From contig NZ_VCDK01000006.1 in NCBI RefSeq assembly GCF_007995215.1, positions 558,001 to 622,000 of the forward strand: 64,000 nucleotides of DNA. Direction: 5' to 3'. Source of the DNA: Shimia ponticola (GTDB lineage: Bacteria > Pseudomonadota > Alphaproteobacteria > Rhodobacterales > Rhodobacteraceae). Positions 18,033 to 27,448 of the stretch are shown here, piece by piece. How positions within the stretch are numbered: the first letter of the stretch is position 1; every line of letters begins with the position of its first letter. The translations under genes were made by a program, and so were the position numbers. The notes beneath the pieces were generated by a model. That model saw only the letters and a list, made by a program, of their open reading frames with translations. It had not been told where the DNA came from and made no database searches.

Positions 18033-19395
18033 GGTTCTTGCTTCGAATATCTTCCGCCGGACGGTGGCGGCGTCGATGGGCTATATCGCTGTCGCGGTGG
18101 GTCTTGTCTGGCTGATTGGGTTCATTGCCATCCTTCAAATCGAAGGAGAGGAATGGGCGCGGATCGAGGCAGAGATTGCGGAAACAGAAGACGCCTTTCA
18201 GGAAGGTGGGATCGAGGCCGCGCTGGACCTGCACAGGATCGGGGATGCGGCCGAGTGGGACGACGACGTCATCCTTGCCCGATTGGAAGAAGAGCAGATC
18301 GTTGTCGCGATCCGCAACTTCGATGATGACGTGCTGGTGGGCTATCCGGGCTTGTGGCCCGATGACGCGGCAGAGCTGGTCTACCTGGATCACCCGACAC
18401 TGGACGAAGGCCTGCGCGCGGAAGCCTTTGGTTTGGGGGATGAGGCGTGGGGCACAATCGCGCTCTTTGTGCCAGAACGGGAATACTACTGGGGCTGGCT
18501 GATGCCTCAGATGACCTATGCCCTGATCCTTGTGGGTCTCCCGCTGTCCTTGATCATCGGGTTTCTGCTCAGCCGTGGTGTGCTGGCGCGGATCGAGGCT
18601 ATTTCAGACACAGCTGGGGCCGTTGTGTCAGGCCGGATGCAAAGTCGGGTCGAATTGCAGGGCACGGGCGATGAATTCGACCGCCTGTCGTCAGAAATCA
18701 ACGGGATGCTGGATAAGCTGGCTCAACTGAACCGCAATATCGAGGCTGTGTCTGTCGGCGTGGCCCATGACCTGAAAACGCCGCTGGCCAATGTGGCCGG
18801 GCGGCTGGACCTGATCCGCCGCGATCTAAATGACTCTGACGCAGCACATGCGCATATCGAAAAGGCAGAAAGGTATCTCGACGGCCTTTTGCGCGTGTTC
18901 GACGCGCTTTTGCGATTGGGTGAGGTCGAAACGGGACGCAGGCGCGCTGGGTTTGGGCAGGTTGATGTCTCTACGCTGGCGCAAGACATGGCCGATAGCT
19001 TCGCGCCGCTCTTCGATGACGCTCAGAAATCGCTGGACGTGCGGGTGGCCAAAGGCGTTGCAACCACCGGTGACCGCGAGTTGTTGCAGCAGCTCCTGTC
19101 GAACCTTCTCGAAAACGCTATCGAGCATTCCCGCGATGCGGCGCGCGTGTTTGTTGAATTGGAGCAAGCCCGGGACGCTGTCGTTCTACGTGTCGGCGAT
19201 GACGGGCCGGGAGTATCGCCTATCGACCGTGCGCGCCTGTTTGATCGTTTCCACCGGGGCGACCAGAGCCGCAACACGCCCGGCAATGGGTTGGGGTTGA
19301 GCCTTGTAAAGGCGATCGCGGAACTGCATGGCGGCGACGTGACCCTTCTGGAGGGCACGACCGGCGCGGTTTTCGAAGTGAAAATTCCTGCCTAA
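18019..19395 (+). CDS. Sensor histidine kinase
   Basis: A 458-residue membrane kinase. Two membrane segments (about residues 18-38 and 162-185) enclose a periplasmic domain of about 120 acidic residues. A HAMP linker follows (LSRGVLARIEAISDTAGAVVSGRMQSRVEL). The H-box is GVAHDLKTPLANV with H250. ATPase boxes are NLLENAIEHS (N), GDDGPGVS (G1) and GNGLGLSLVKAIAELHGG (G2). It is encoded just after, and overlaps, its OmpR-type regulator. The periplasmic sensor domain is not recognised. Confidence 0.94.
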   Translation: MTRTRVLASNIFRRTVAASMGYIAVAVGLVWLIGFIAILQIEGEEWARIEAEIAETEDAFQEGGIEAALDLHRIGDAAEWDDDVILARLEEEQIVVAIRNFDDDVLVGYPGLWPDDAAELVYLDHPTLDEGLRAEAFGLGDEAWGTIALFVPEREYYWGWLMPQMTYALILVGLPLSLIIGFLLSRGVLARIEAISDTAGAVVSGRMQSRVELQGTGDEFDRLSSEINGMLDKLAQLNRNIEAVSVGVAHDLKTPLANVAGRLDLIRRDLNDSDAAHAHIEKAERYLDGLLRVFDALLRLGEVETGRRRAGFGQVDVSTLAQDMADSFAPLFDDAQKSLDVRVAKGVATTGDRELLQQLLSNLLENAIEHSRDAARVFVELEQARDAVVLRVGDDGPGVSPIDRARLFDRFHRGDQSRNTPGNGLGLSLVKAIAELHGGDVTLLEGTTGAVFEVKIPA

Positions 19396-19406
19396 TCAGA
19401 CACTTA

Positions 19407-19435
19407 GGAAAATCATACAAAACCGTATGATTTCC
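19407..19435. terminator. Stem-loop after the two-component operon
   Basis: GGAAAATCATAC and GTATGATTTCC pair over 11 bp with one bulged A. It begins 11 bases after the kinase stop. There is no T-run on the plus side, so it may instead be an operator for the downstream DUF1800 gene. Confidence 0.5.
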
Positions 19436-19508
19436 GCCCCGGAGTTGTAAAACACGCAACCGGCGAACGCCCTTAGATGTGTCTTCGTGATCCACGAAGG
19501 AGTGTCTG

Positions 19509-21566
19509 ATGACGAATTTGGCCCGATTGATTGGTTCGACGGCAATGGTCCTGTGTGCGGCTGATGCGCTGGCCGGACCCGATGCGATGGACGCCGCTGA
19601 GGCGCGACATTTGCTGGCACGGACAGGGTTCGGTGCGTCCCCGGACGAAATCAGCGCATTTGTCGGCAAATCCTATACCGAGGCTGTGGCCGAGATCGTC
19701 GGTGGATCACGAACCGCTCCCTCGATCCCGATGCCCATATGGACGACAGGGTGGCACTATCCAACTGATCTGATCTTTGCGCTTGGTCAGACCGAACAGG
19801 AATTATTCTTCGCGAACCGTTACCTTGAATTCGAGGATCTCGCAGGTTGGTGGCTGGCCGAGATGGTCGCGACCCCGTCACCGTTGACCGAACGGTTGGT
19901 CCTGTTCTGGCATGACCATTTTGCAACGTCCTATGGCAATGCCGAAAATCCCCGTTGGATGGCGGACCAGAACCGACTGTTCCGGACACATGCCGCCGGA
20001 GATTTTGCTGCTCTCGCAGATGCAATCCTGCGCGATCCGGCCATGCTGGAGTTTCTGAGCAATACCGAAAACTCCAAAGAGGCTCCGAATGAGAACCTTG
20101 GGCGCGAGTTTCTGGAACTGTTCACTCTGGGGCAGGGGCGCGGCTACACCGAAAAGGATGTGAAGGAGGCCGCGCGCGCTCTGACTGGGCATTCCATCGG
20201 GGCCTTTGATGGGGGCCGCTATGCGTTTTATGCGGAGGATCACGATGCCGGGACGAAAACGATCCTTGGTCAGACTGGGCGGTTCGGCGCGGATGATCTG
20301 ACCGACATCGTGACGGCTGATGCGAATTTTGGCCCTTACATCGTGGAAAAGCTTTGGCTGCATTTTGTGTCTGACGTGCCTGATCCTACCGAAATCACGC
20401 GGCTGGTTGAGGTTTGGAAGTCGAACGAACTGCAGATGAAGCCACTGCTTGAGGCGCTCTTCCTGACGGATGCCTTCTGGTCCGTGGAAAACCGGGGTCG
20501 GTTGGTGAAATCCCCAATCGAACTGCTCGTGGGCACCGTGCGCACGCTGGGTTTGGACGGGATCGACACCGGTCAGATGATCTGGGCTGCAGAAGAGATG
20601 GGGCAGATGCCCTTCATGCCGCCTAATGTGGGCGGTTGGCCGTCCGGAACCGCGTGGGTCACCGATGCCAGCGCCGTCAGCCGGGCCACCTTGATGGCCG
20701 AAGCGCTCGAGACCGATCGTGCGGGCTATGCCCGCGATCCGATGATGGCGGGCAAGTCCTCGCCAGCAATCACTGCCGGACCCAGTGACCTCCGCGTCGG
20801 TCAGGTCTTTGCGATCGACGGCGAAGCGGGCCGTGAGGATGGGCAGCCGTTTCGCGGCGCGTTCCTGACGCTCTTTGACGTCAGCTTTGGTGGTGAAACC
20901 TTCCGGTCGCTGCCGTTTTACGTCGAACAGTTTGGGCGTGAGGCACCGGAGGTGTCGATTTTCGTCGGCGATTGTGAACCGGGTTGCCTCTTTGGGGCCG
21001 AATTCGAGACCGAAGACGGTGACGCTTGGGTCTGGCTTCCGATGGATGCCGAGATGGCGGACTACTACGATGACGTGACACCAAAGGCCCGCGCGTTCCT
21101 CGGGGCGCTGGCAGGGCACATGCCGACGCTTCTTGCGTCCACCACGGAACAGCTTCTCTGGACCGAGGCACCCGAGGAGGATTTTAGCCCACCGACCTAT
21201 CGCCAGATGAAACGCGTCGCACGGCAGGTTGCTCAGGCGGGGCAGGATATCTTTGGCAGTCCTACTGGCAACCTCGTGCAGGGCGCGAGCCAACCGGAAA
21301 AACTCGGTTTGGCCGGTTTGGATCAGGTGAGCAGCCTCGCGGATATCGACGCGATGTTCGAAGATTACGACGGCACGCCCGGTCGCCCGACGGCACCACC
21401 TTTTGTCTATGCCAGCATAAGCGATTGGATGGCGGCGCTGCCCGATGGCGCGACAGCAGAGGATGTGTTGCTGCCGATCACCTTGATGAGCCGCCCGATG
21501 CCCGAAGGCGACGCCCGCGCGCAGGTCGAGGCCTTGATCACAGCACCCGAATTTCAACTGAACTAA
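19509..21566 (+). CDS. DUF1800 family exported protein
   Basis: A 685-residue protein of the DUF1800 family: signal-like N-terminus (residues 1-23, ending LAGPD), EARHLLARTGFGASPDEI, LVLFWHDHFATSYG, MLEFLSNTENSKEAPNENLGREFLELFTLGQGRGYTEKDV, and FMPPNVGGWPSG. About 250 residues in the C-terminal half, with DCEPGCLFG, look less conserved. DUF1800 genes are regularly followed by a DUF1501 gene, as here with a 12-bp gap. The pair is thought to act outside the cytoplasm; the biochemical role is not established. Confidence 0.93.
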   Translation: MTNLARLIGSTAMVLCAADALAGPDAMDAAEARHLLARTGFGASPDEISAFVGKSYTEAVAEIVGGSRTAPSIPMPIWTTGWHYPTDLIFALGQTEQELFFANRYLEFEDLAGWWLAEMVATPSPLTERLVLFWHDHFATSYGNAENPRWMADQNRLFRTHAAGDFAALADAILRDPAMLEFLSNTENSKEAPNENLGREFLELFTLGQGRGYTEKDVKEAARALTGHSIGAFDGGRYAFYAEDHDAGTKTILGQTGRFGADDLTDIVTADANFGPYIVEKLWLHFVSDVPDPTEITRLVEVWKSNELQMKPLLEALFLTDAFWSVENRGRLVKSPIELLVGTVRTLGLDGIDTGQMIWAAEEMGQMPFMPPNVGGWPSGTAWVTDASAVSRATLMAEALETDRAGYARDPMMAGKSSPAITAGPSDLRVGQVFAIDGEAGREDGQPFRGAFLTLFDVSFGGETFRSLPFYVEQFGREAPEVSIFVGDCEPGCLFGAEFETEDGDAWVWLPMDAEMADYYDDVTPKARAFLGALAGHMPTLLASTTEQLLWTEAPEEDFSPPTYRQMKRVARQVAQAGQDIFGSPTGNLVQGASQPEKLGLAGLDQVSSLADIDAMFEDYDGTPGRPTAPPFVYASISDWMAALPDGATAEDVLLPITLMSRPMPEGDARAQVEALITAPEFQLN

Positions 21567-21578
21567 GAGGACGGACCC

Positions 21579-22766
21579 ATGACATTTTCACCCAATCGTC
21601 GCCGCTTTCTGACAGCCCTTGGCGCGGGCGCAGCCAGTCTGCCGCTCTTGAACCTTCCCGGCTTCGCCGCTGCGCGTGCGGCCAATACCGGCAATATTCT
21701 GATCCTGATCGAATTGGCTGGCGGCAATGACGGGCTGAACACTGTCGTGCCCGTCACAGACCCCGCCTATCGCGGTTTGCGTCCGACAATAGGTCTGAAC
21801 AAATCCACCACGCTCAGCCTTGACCGTGACACTGGCCTTCATCCCGCGATGCGCGACATGGCGGATCTGTGGGAAGACGGCACGCTGAGCATCGTTGAGG
21901 GCGTCGGCTATCCCAACCCGAACCGGTCGCATTTTCGCTCGATTGAGATCTGGAATGCGGGCATGGGGGCCGAAAGCACATCTGAAACCGGTTGGATTTC
22001 AACGGCGTTTTCTGAAGGGCGCGCGCCGCAGGCTGACGTTGCCTCGGGCGTAACGCTGGGCGGCGATATGGGACCACTGCGTGGACCCGGACGGTTTTCA
22101 GCCCTCAGGGATGAAGAAGGGTTTGCCGAGATGATCGAAAGCCTGCCGAACCGCCGCCATGCTGTGCGGCCTGTTCTGGCATCCTCACCTCTGGGTCACG
22201 TACTGAACACCTATGACAGCGCGCAGATCACCGGGGAGGGCATCAGTCGCCGTCTCGAACGCAGCGCGGCGCGTCATTTCGCGTTCCCGGACACCGAGCT
22301 TGGAAACCAACTGCGCGTGGCCGCACGTCTGCTTGAGGCTGGCGTCGATGCTCCGGTCCTGAAGGTCGTGCAAGATGGCTACGACACCCACGACAACCAG
22401 CCGGATGAACACAGTCTGCTGCTGTCGGACTTGTCAGAGGCGGTCGGCGCGTTCGCATCCGCCATGAAAACCATTGGTCTTTGGGATCAGGTGACCATGG
22501 TCACGTATTCCGAGTTCGGTCGGACGGCGCGCGAGAATGCCTCATTCGGCACCGATCACGGGACCGCTGCGCCTGTGTTTGTGGCCGGTGGGCAGGTGGC
22601 GGGCGGGTTTGCTGGTAAGCGGGTATCGCTTGATCGGCTGGTGGACGGTGATCTGGTTCACACCTCGGACTATCGCGGCGTATATCTAGGTTTGCTGAGC
22701 GATCTGTGGGGGATTGAGGCCCCTGAACTGGCCGCGTCAGACATTCGTCCCATCAGGGTCTTCTGA
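21579..22766 (+). CDS. DUF1501 family Tat-exported protein
   Basis: A 395-residue protein with a clear twin-arginine signal (NRRRFLTALGAGAASLPLL). The body belongs to DUF1501, distantly related to the alkaline phosphatase/sulfatase fold: LIELAGGNDGLNTVVP near the start, HPAMRDMADLWEDGTLSIVEGVGYPNPNRSHF, DGYDTHDNQ, and TYSEFGRTARENAS with DHGTAAPVFVAGG near the end. It is in one operon with the DUF1800 gene. The Tat signal suggests export of a folded, perhaps metal-containing, protein. Confidence 0.93.
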   Translation: MTFSPNRRRFLTALGAGAASLPLLNLPGFAAARAANTGNILILIELAGGNDGLNTVVPVTDPAYRGLRPTIGLNKSTTLSLDRDTGLHPAMRDMADLWEDGTLSIVEGVGYPNPNRSHFRSIEIWNAGMGAESTSETGWISTAFSEGRAPQADVASGVTLGGDMGPLRGPGRFSALRDEEGFAEMIESLPNRRHAVRPVLASSPLGHVLNTYDSAQITGEGISRRLERSAARHFAFPDTELGNQLRVAARLLEAGVDAPVLKVVQDGYDTHDNQPDEHSLLLSDLSEAVGAFASAMKTIGLWDQVTMVTYSEFGRTARENASFGTDHGTAAPVFVAGGQVAGGFAGKRVSLDRLVDGDLVHTSDYRGVYLGLLSDLWGIEAPELAASDIRPIRVF

Positions 22767-22806
22767 CCTCTAGACCTCTGCGTCCGCTCCCGCCATACCG
22801 CTGGCC

Positions 22807-23766
22807 ATGATCCAAGACCTTGCCGCTCAAGTTGCCACCGGAAACCGTCGCGCCATTGCCCGCGCGATCACATTGATCGAAAGCGGGCGCGCGGACCATC
22901 GCGCACAGGCGCAAGAGATGTTGGGGCACCTGCCAATCGACCGTCAGGCCCTGCGGATCGGGCTGTCCGGCACGCCGGGTGTCGGCAAATCGACCTTTAT
23001 CGAAGCCTTTGGTCTAATGCTGGCCGAAGCGGGGAAGAAGGTGGCGGTGCTTGCCGTGGACCCATCATCGGCGCGCACCGGCGGTTCGATTCTTGGTGAC
23101 AAAACCAGAATGGAACAGCTGTCGCGCCACCCCAACGCCTTTATCCGACCGTCCCCCTCACAATCCCATCTTGGCGGCGTCGCGCGCCGGACGCGCGAGG
23201 CGGTGCAAGTGTGCGAAGGCGCGGGCTATGATGTGGTGCTGATCGAAACCGTGGGCGTCGGCCAGTCCGAGACGATGGTCGCCGAGATGTGCGACCTCTT
23301 TGTCTTGCTCTTGGCACCCGCGGGCGGCGATGAGCTTCAGGGCGTGAAACGCGGCATCATGGAGATGGCCGACCTGATCCTTGTGAACAAAGCCGACGGC
23401 GACCTGCGCGCCCAAGCCATCCGCACCTGCGCCGACTATGCTGGCGCGCTCCGCCTCCTGCGAAAACGTCCACAGGACCCCGACGATTTCCCCAAGGCGC
23501 TAACTATGTCGGCCTATGACGGAGTAGGGCTGTATGAAGCCTGGGACGAAATGCAAACGCTCGCGAATTGGCGCAAAGACCACGGCCATTGGGAGGCCCG
23601 CCGCAGATCACAAGCTGTGGGGTGGTTTCAGGAAGAGGTTCAATCAGCCCTCCTTGCGCGTGCGCTTGCAGACCCCGAGACCAAGGATGAAATGGAGCGC
23701 ATGGGGCAGGCGGTTGCCGAAGGTCAAGTTGCACCATCGGTAGCGGCGGCTCGGGTTTTGGGGTGA
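22807..23766 (+). CDS. meaB: Methylmalonyl-CoA mutase-associated GTPase MeaB
   Basis: A 319-residue G3E-family GTPase that loads and protects the B12-dependent methylmalonyl-CoA mutase. Walker A is [15 protein letters not shown], then [32 protein letters not shown] (switch/Walker B) and LVNKADGD (the base-recognition NKAD). The mutase subunits are not in the window. With prpE at 43.6-45.5 kb it points to propionate use through methylmalonyl-CoA. ArgK is an older name for the same family. Confidence 0.95.
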   Translation: MIQDLAAQVATGNRRAIARAITLIESGRADHRAQAQEMLGHLPIDRQALRIGLSGTPGVGKSTFIEAFGLMLAEAGKKVAVLAVDPSSARTGGSILGDKTRMEQLSRHPNAFIRPSPSQSHLGGVARRTREAVQVCEGAGYDVVLIETVGVGQSETMVAEMCDLFVLLLAPAGGDELQGVKRGIMEMADLILVNKADGDLRAQAIRTCADYAGALRLLRKRPQDPDDFPKALTMSAYDGVGLYEAWDEMQTLANWRKDHGHWEARRRSQAVGWFQEEVQSALLARALADPETKDEMERMGQAVAEGQVAPSVAAARVLG

Positions 23767-24015
23767 AGGTTCGGTAATGGCTGTGGCCCCCTAACCTGTA
23801 AATCAATGCGCGAATGAGCCAAATTGGGCACGTTCACCCAGCATGTTTCGACCATGCACCTTCAGGTGGCCAACGGAACGACAGCCGGGTGTTGGTCGAT
23901 AGGCGAACTGCCAGAAAAAATGCGCACCACAACCCTAGCGGTAGAGCCGAGTGTCCGATCTGGACGAAATGCCCGTGAAGCAGCAAAATAGCTTGCATCG
24001 CAATCGAGAGGCATC

Positions 24016-25767
24016 GTGAATCGTCCTATCGACAAAGCCGGGTTACGGCTAACACAAATCGAGTCGATCGCCCAAGCCGAGCAATTGTGGAGCGTCATGT
24101 ACTTTTCACATGTCGGCCTGATGCTTTTGGGGAGTCTGTCAGCTGCTGTCTTGCTCAACGCTTGGGCGCTGTCACTGATGGCGGTTTGCTACGTCTCCTT
24201 GTTCACTTTGGAAAAGTTCGTCGCGGCGAGAGCGTTGTCTCTGCGAGATCCGTCTCTTTATTCTTCGGTGCTGGTGACGCTGACTTTGCGCGCATTGTTC
24301 TACAACGCGTTGGCCGTGGCGGTCTGGTCGATTGAAGGCGACATTTTCAAGATGGCGGCCTTGGCTCTTCTGGTCGCCGCAACGATCAACATCATGGTGT
24401 TCCACGCCACGTTCCGCCCAATCATTGCCTGTGTCGTTGGGCCTATTTGGCTAGGGTTCCTAGCAATCGCGTGTCTGATATTCGCCGAGTTTGGCCTGTC
24501 CGCCGAAACCGCCGCAGCCTTTGTGACACTCTTGTGTATATCACCCTACTTTTATCTCGCCTTGATGAACGCCAGCGACAAACACAGTCAATTCGAGTGG
24601 ACGAAACAGGCCCTTAACCGGTCCCAACGGCAGGAGATACTCGGGCGTCTCGTTGCCGGGGTGGCGCATGACTTCAACAATGTGCTTGCTGTATCGCTAG
24701 GCAACGCTGAGCTTGTGAAAGAGAGTTCCTCCGAAGAGGAAAAGCAGAGGTTCGCTGACGAGATCATCAAGGCAGCGCAACGTGGCTCGTCGCTGGCCTC
24801 GCATTTGCTGACATTTGCTGGTCAATCCAGGTTGGAGCCCAAGCAGCATGACCCAAAGGACATTCTCACGGACTTCAAGACAATGGTGGACCGGGTGTTG
24901 CCAGAGAGCATTCGGATTTCCACCTCGGTGAAACCGGGAATAAGTGAAGTTCTTGTGGATCGGCACCAATTGGATGTCGCGTTGCTCAACCTTGCGGTCA
25001 ATGCGCGCGACGCCATGCCTGACGGCGGGACACTGCACCTACAAGTGGATGAGCTTGGTGTTTCCCGCGAAGAGTCGCATCGACTGGCTCACGATATCCC
25101 ACAGGGGCATTTCGTTCGCTTTCGGGTATCAGACACTGGTACCGGCATTCCAAAGGACACGCTTCAGAGTATTTTCGATCCATTCTTTACGACAAAAGGG
25201 GTTGGAAAGGGGTCAGGGCTTGGCCTTTCGATGGTTCAGGGGTTTGCAAAACAATCCAACGGCACCGTGTTTGTCGAGAGCGAGATCAATGTCGGCTCAA
25301 CGTTTTCCCTGCTCATTCCTGCTGTCGACAGAGGCATGAAAATTGCTGAAAACTCCTCGCCTCCAAACATCCTCGATAAGGCGTGTTCGCACGTGTTGTT
25401 GGTGGAAGATGACATCGCCGTTCGGCAGTTGCTTGAGACCCAGATCACCGAGCATGGCCATCAGGTGTCTGTCGCGACCAATGGCGACGGAGCCGCTGCG
25501 ATGCTCCGTGGCGGTTTATGTCCGGATGTTCTAGTAACCGACAACGTGATGCCCGGCTCGATTCAAGGTCTAGATCTCCTGAGTATTGCCGTTGATCTCC
25601 ATCCAAACCTGTCAACGATAATGGTCTCGGGGTATGCCGCAGATGCGCAGGATGTGCTCAAAGAGAAGAAGCTTGATACCTCCATCCTCACCAAGCCGGT
25701 GAAGATGGCTGAACTGCTTGCGGCGATTGAGGCAAAGGCCCCTGCGAAGCGAGGGTTTCGGAGATAG
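24016..25767 (+). CDS. Membrane hybrid histidine kinase with C-terminal receiver
   Basis: A 583-residue hybrid kinase. About six hydrophobic segments fill residues 30-185. The H-box is GVAHDFNNVLAV (H218), NARDAMPDGG is the N-box, DTGTGIPKD and FDPFFTTK the G1 and F boxes, and GSGLGLSMVQGF the G2 box. The receiver runs from about residue 458: VLLVEDDIAVRQLLE, D509 in VTDNVMPG, and K in LTKPVK. The NtrB-like catalytic style with an attached receiver resembles CckA-type kinases but without PAS domains. It stands alone, so its partner is unknown. Confidence 0.93.
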   Translation: MNRPIDKAGLRLTQIESIAQAEQLWSVMYFSHVGLMLLGSLSAAVLLNAWALSLMAVCYVSLFTLEKFVAARALSLRDPSLYSSVLVTLTLRALFYNALAVAVWSIEGDIFKMAALALLVAATINIMVFHATFRPIIACVVGPIWLGFLAIACLIFAEFGLSAETAAAFVTLLCISPYFYLALMNASDKHSQFEWTKQALNRSQRQEILGRLVAGVAHDFNNVLAVSLGNAELVKESSSEEEKQRFADEIIKAAQRGSSLASHLLTFAGQSRLEPKQHDPKDILTDFKTMVDRVLPESIRISTSVKPGISEVLVDRHQLDVALLNLAVNARDAMPDGGTLHLQVDELGVSREESHRLAHDIPQGHFVRFRVSDTGTGIPKDTLQSIFDPFFTTKGVGKGSGLGLSMVQGFAKQSNGTVFVESEINVGSTFSLLIPAVDRGMKIAENSSPPNILDKACSHVLLVEDDIAVRQLLETQITEHGHQVSVATNGDGAAAMLRGGLCPDVLVTDNVMPGSIQGLDLLSIAVDLHPNLSTIMVSGYAADAQDVLKEKKLDTSILTKPVKMAELLAAIEAKAPAKRGFRR

Positions 25768-26106
25768 CGACGGGCGTCGTTTTCGAGAACTGTCTTGGGC
25801 TGGCCGCAATCACCGTAGAGGATTGGGACCTGAGACATAAAGCAGCCGTTCGCTCCGCTTCGAATTTTGGCGGATGCAAAGCTACTGACCGTGGACGGGA
25901 GAGACCCACTTAAACGTGCCGAAAGACAGAAGTCTAAAGAGGTCATAGGCCTTCAGGGACTTCCATGTCTGCTCGACCCGAATCCTCTTGACCCCATCCT
26001 CATCCCCGCCTAAACCGCGCGAACCGAATTAAGGGCCCTGCGCACGCGGGGCTTTGCCCGTTGACGGGCGCCCGACCAGACGAAGATATGAAACGAGGAG
26101 TGGACG
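25768..26106 (+). promoter_or_regulatory. Gene-free stretch upstream of rpmB with a candidate sigma-70 promoter
   Basis: No convincing gene is seen in these 339 bp. TTGACC at 25988-25993, a 17-bp gap and TAAACC at 26011-26016 make a plausible promoter for rpmB. A small hairpin (GCCCG/CGGGC at 26054-26067) lies in the presumed leader. The first 200 bp show nothing I can name. Confidence 0.45.
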
Positions 26107-26394
26107 ATGTCGCGCCGCTGTGAATTGACCGGAAAAGGCCCGATGACTGGCAACAACGTCAGCCACGCCAACAACAAGACCAAGCGTCGGTTTCTGCCGA
26201 ACCTGAACGACCAGACCCTGCACTCGGAAGTGCTGGATCGCTCGTTCAAACTGCGCATCTCGGCTTCGGCTCTGCGCTCGGTCGACCATCGTGGTGGCCT
26301 TGACGCGTTCCTTGCCAAAGCCAAAGACGAAGAGCTGTCGGCCAACGCGCTGAAGATCAAAAAAGACATCGCAAAGGCGCAGGCGTCGGCGTAA
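26107..26394 (+). CDS. rpmB: Ribosomal protein L28
   Basis: A 95-residue 50S subunit protein. The N-terminus [33 protein letters not shown] is the L28 signature, and [25 protein letters not shown] is the alphaproteobacterial C-terminal form. It is preceded by GAGGAGTGGACG. It is followed by its own terminator and seems to be transcribed singly. Confidence 0.97.
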   Translation: MSRRCELTGKGPMTGNNVSHANNKTKRRFLPNLNDQTLHSEVLDRSFKLRISASALRSVDHRGGLDAFLAKAKDEELSANALKIKKDIAKAQASA

Positions 26395-26422
26395 GCCCCT
26401 GACCATATTGCGGAACTGATGT

Positions 26423-26449
26423 ACAGCCCTGCCGATCCGGCGGGGCTGT
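26423..26449 (+). terminator. Rho-independent terminator of rpmB
   Basis: A 12-bp stem with one G-T wobble and a three-base loop, followed by TTCATTTTG, 28 bases after the rpmB stop. Confidence 0.8.
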
Positions 26450-26498
26450 TTCATTTTGTCCGCTTGTTACGCAGGCCGGATTGTTTACATCCACACCC

Positions 26499-26846
26499 AT
26501 GTTATTGCGTCGCACTCTAATTGGCCTGTGGCTGGTGGTGGCAAGTGTCACGCACCTCGCTGCTGGCGTTGCGACGGGCGCAGCGGAACCCACCTCGACC
26601 ATCGTGATCTGTCGCGGTCATGCCGCCGTCACCATCCATCTGGACGCCAATGGTCAAGAGGTCGAAGGCTGGACGCTATGCCCAGAGGTCATTGGCACTC
26701 TGTTGGCCGCGGTTGATGCGGGGCAGTCCTCTGTTTTTTTCACAGACACTTCGGCCACGACGCTTTCACTGAGTCGCACCGCACCGCAGACCGACGGTCT
26801 GCGCGGGCACCAACAACGCTCCCGGGGGCCGCCTGTTTCGGTTTGA
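26499..26846 (+). CDS. DUF2946-like small exported protein
   Basis: A 115-residue protein with an N-terminal signal or anchor (MLLRRTLIGLWLVVASVTHLAAG). The core ICRGHAAVTIHLDANGQEVEGWTLCPEVI resembles the C-x2-H ... C-P pattern of DUF2946 proteins, which often travel with copper genes. Its tail is Ser/Arg-rich. The start at the ATG at 26499 puts the signal at the N-terminus. It is 40 bp upstream of a PCu(A)C copper chaperone gene, which supports a copper role. The family call is from pattern only. Confidence 0.6.
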   Translation: MLLRRTLIGLWLVVASVTHLAAGVATGAAEPTSTIVICRGHAAVTIHLDANGQEVEGWTLCPEVIGTLLAAVDAGQSSVFFTDTSATTLSLSRTAPQTDGLRGHQQRSRGPPVSV

Positions 26847-26886
26847 ACCAACAAACTGACAGACATCCAATACTCGGAGCTTTCCA

Positions 26887-27438
26887 ATGCTGACCAAACT
26901 CTTTGCGCGCGCGACTGCGCCCGTTCTGGCTGCGGCCCTTACCTTCTCGTCCCCCGTTTTCGCCGATGGCATGGGGCTTATGATCGATGACCCCTATGCG
27001 CGCAGCGCGACGTCCATGTCGACATCCGGCGCGGCCTTCATGGCGATCACGAACCACAGCGACACAGATGATCAACTGATTTCGGCTGCGACAGATATCG
27101 CAGCGCGTGTCGAACTACACACCCATACCGAGGATGAAAACGGCGTCATGCGCATGCGCGAGGTCGAAGGCGGTATCCCAATCCCCGCCGGTGAAACCAC
27201 CGTTTTGCAGCGCGGCGGATTGCACGTGATGCTGATGGGCCTGACTGAAGGACTGGAGCAAGGCGATGAAATCGATGTGACGCTGACGTTCGAGAATGCG
27301 GGCGACATGGTGGTGAGCATACCGGTCGACAATGAACGCAAGGCGTCCCATGGCGGGATGCAAGGGCATGGGTCACATGATCACGGGGCCATGGACCACG
27401 GCGACAAGGACGAAGACCATTCCGGTCACAACCACTGA
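26887..27438 (+). CDS. Periplasmic copper chaperone PCu(A)C
   Basis: A 183-residue protein with a signal peptide (ending SPVFA|DG). It is PCu(A)C/DUF461: PYARSATSMSTSGAAFMAITNHS at the start, then a copper site spread over the H-x-H of VELHTHTEDENGVMRM, its methionines, and GGLHVMLMGL. A C-terminal tail of about 35 residues is rich in His, Gly and Asp (HGGMQGHGSHDHGAMDHG...), beyond the usual fold, and could bind more copper. PCu(A)C delivers Cu(I) to the CuA or CuB sites of cytochrome oxidase. Confidence 0.93.
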   Translation: MLTKLFARATAPVLAAALTFSSPVFADGMGLMIDDPYARSATSMSTSGAAFMAITNHSDTDDQLISAATDIAARVELHTHTEDENGVMRMREVEGGIPIPAGETTVLQRGGLHVMLMGLTEGLEQGDEIDVTLTFENAGDMVVSIPVDNERKASHGGMQGHGSHDHGAMDHGDKDEDHSGHNH

Positions 27439-27448
27439 TCACCTGTCC

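Noticed and set aside
19878-21557. A 559-codon open frame opposite the DUF1800 gene
   Set aside because: The plus-strand gene has clear family motifs and an operon partner; the opposite frame has none.
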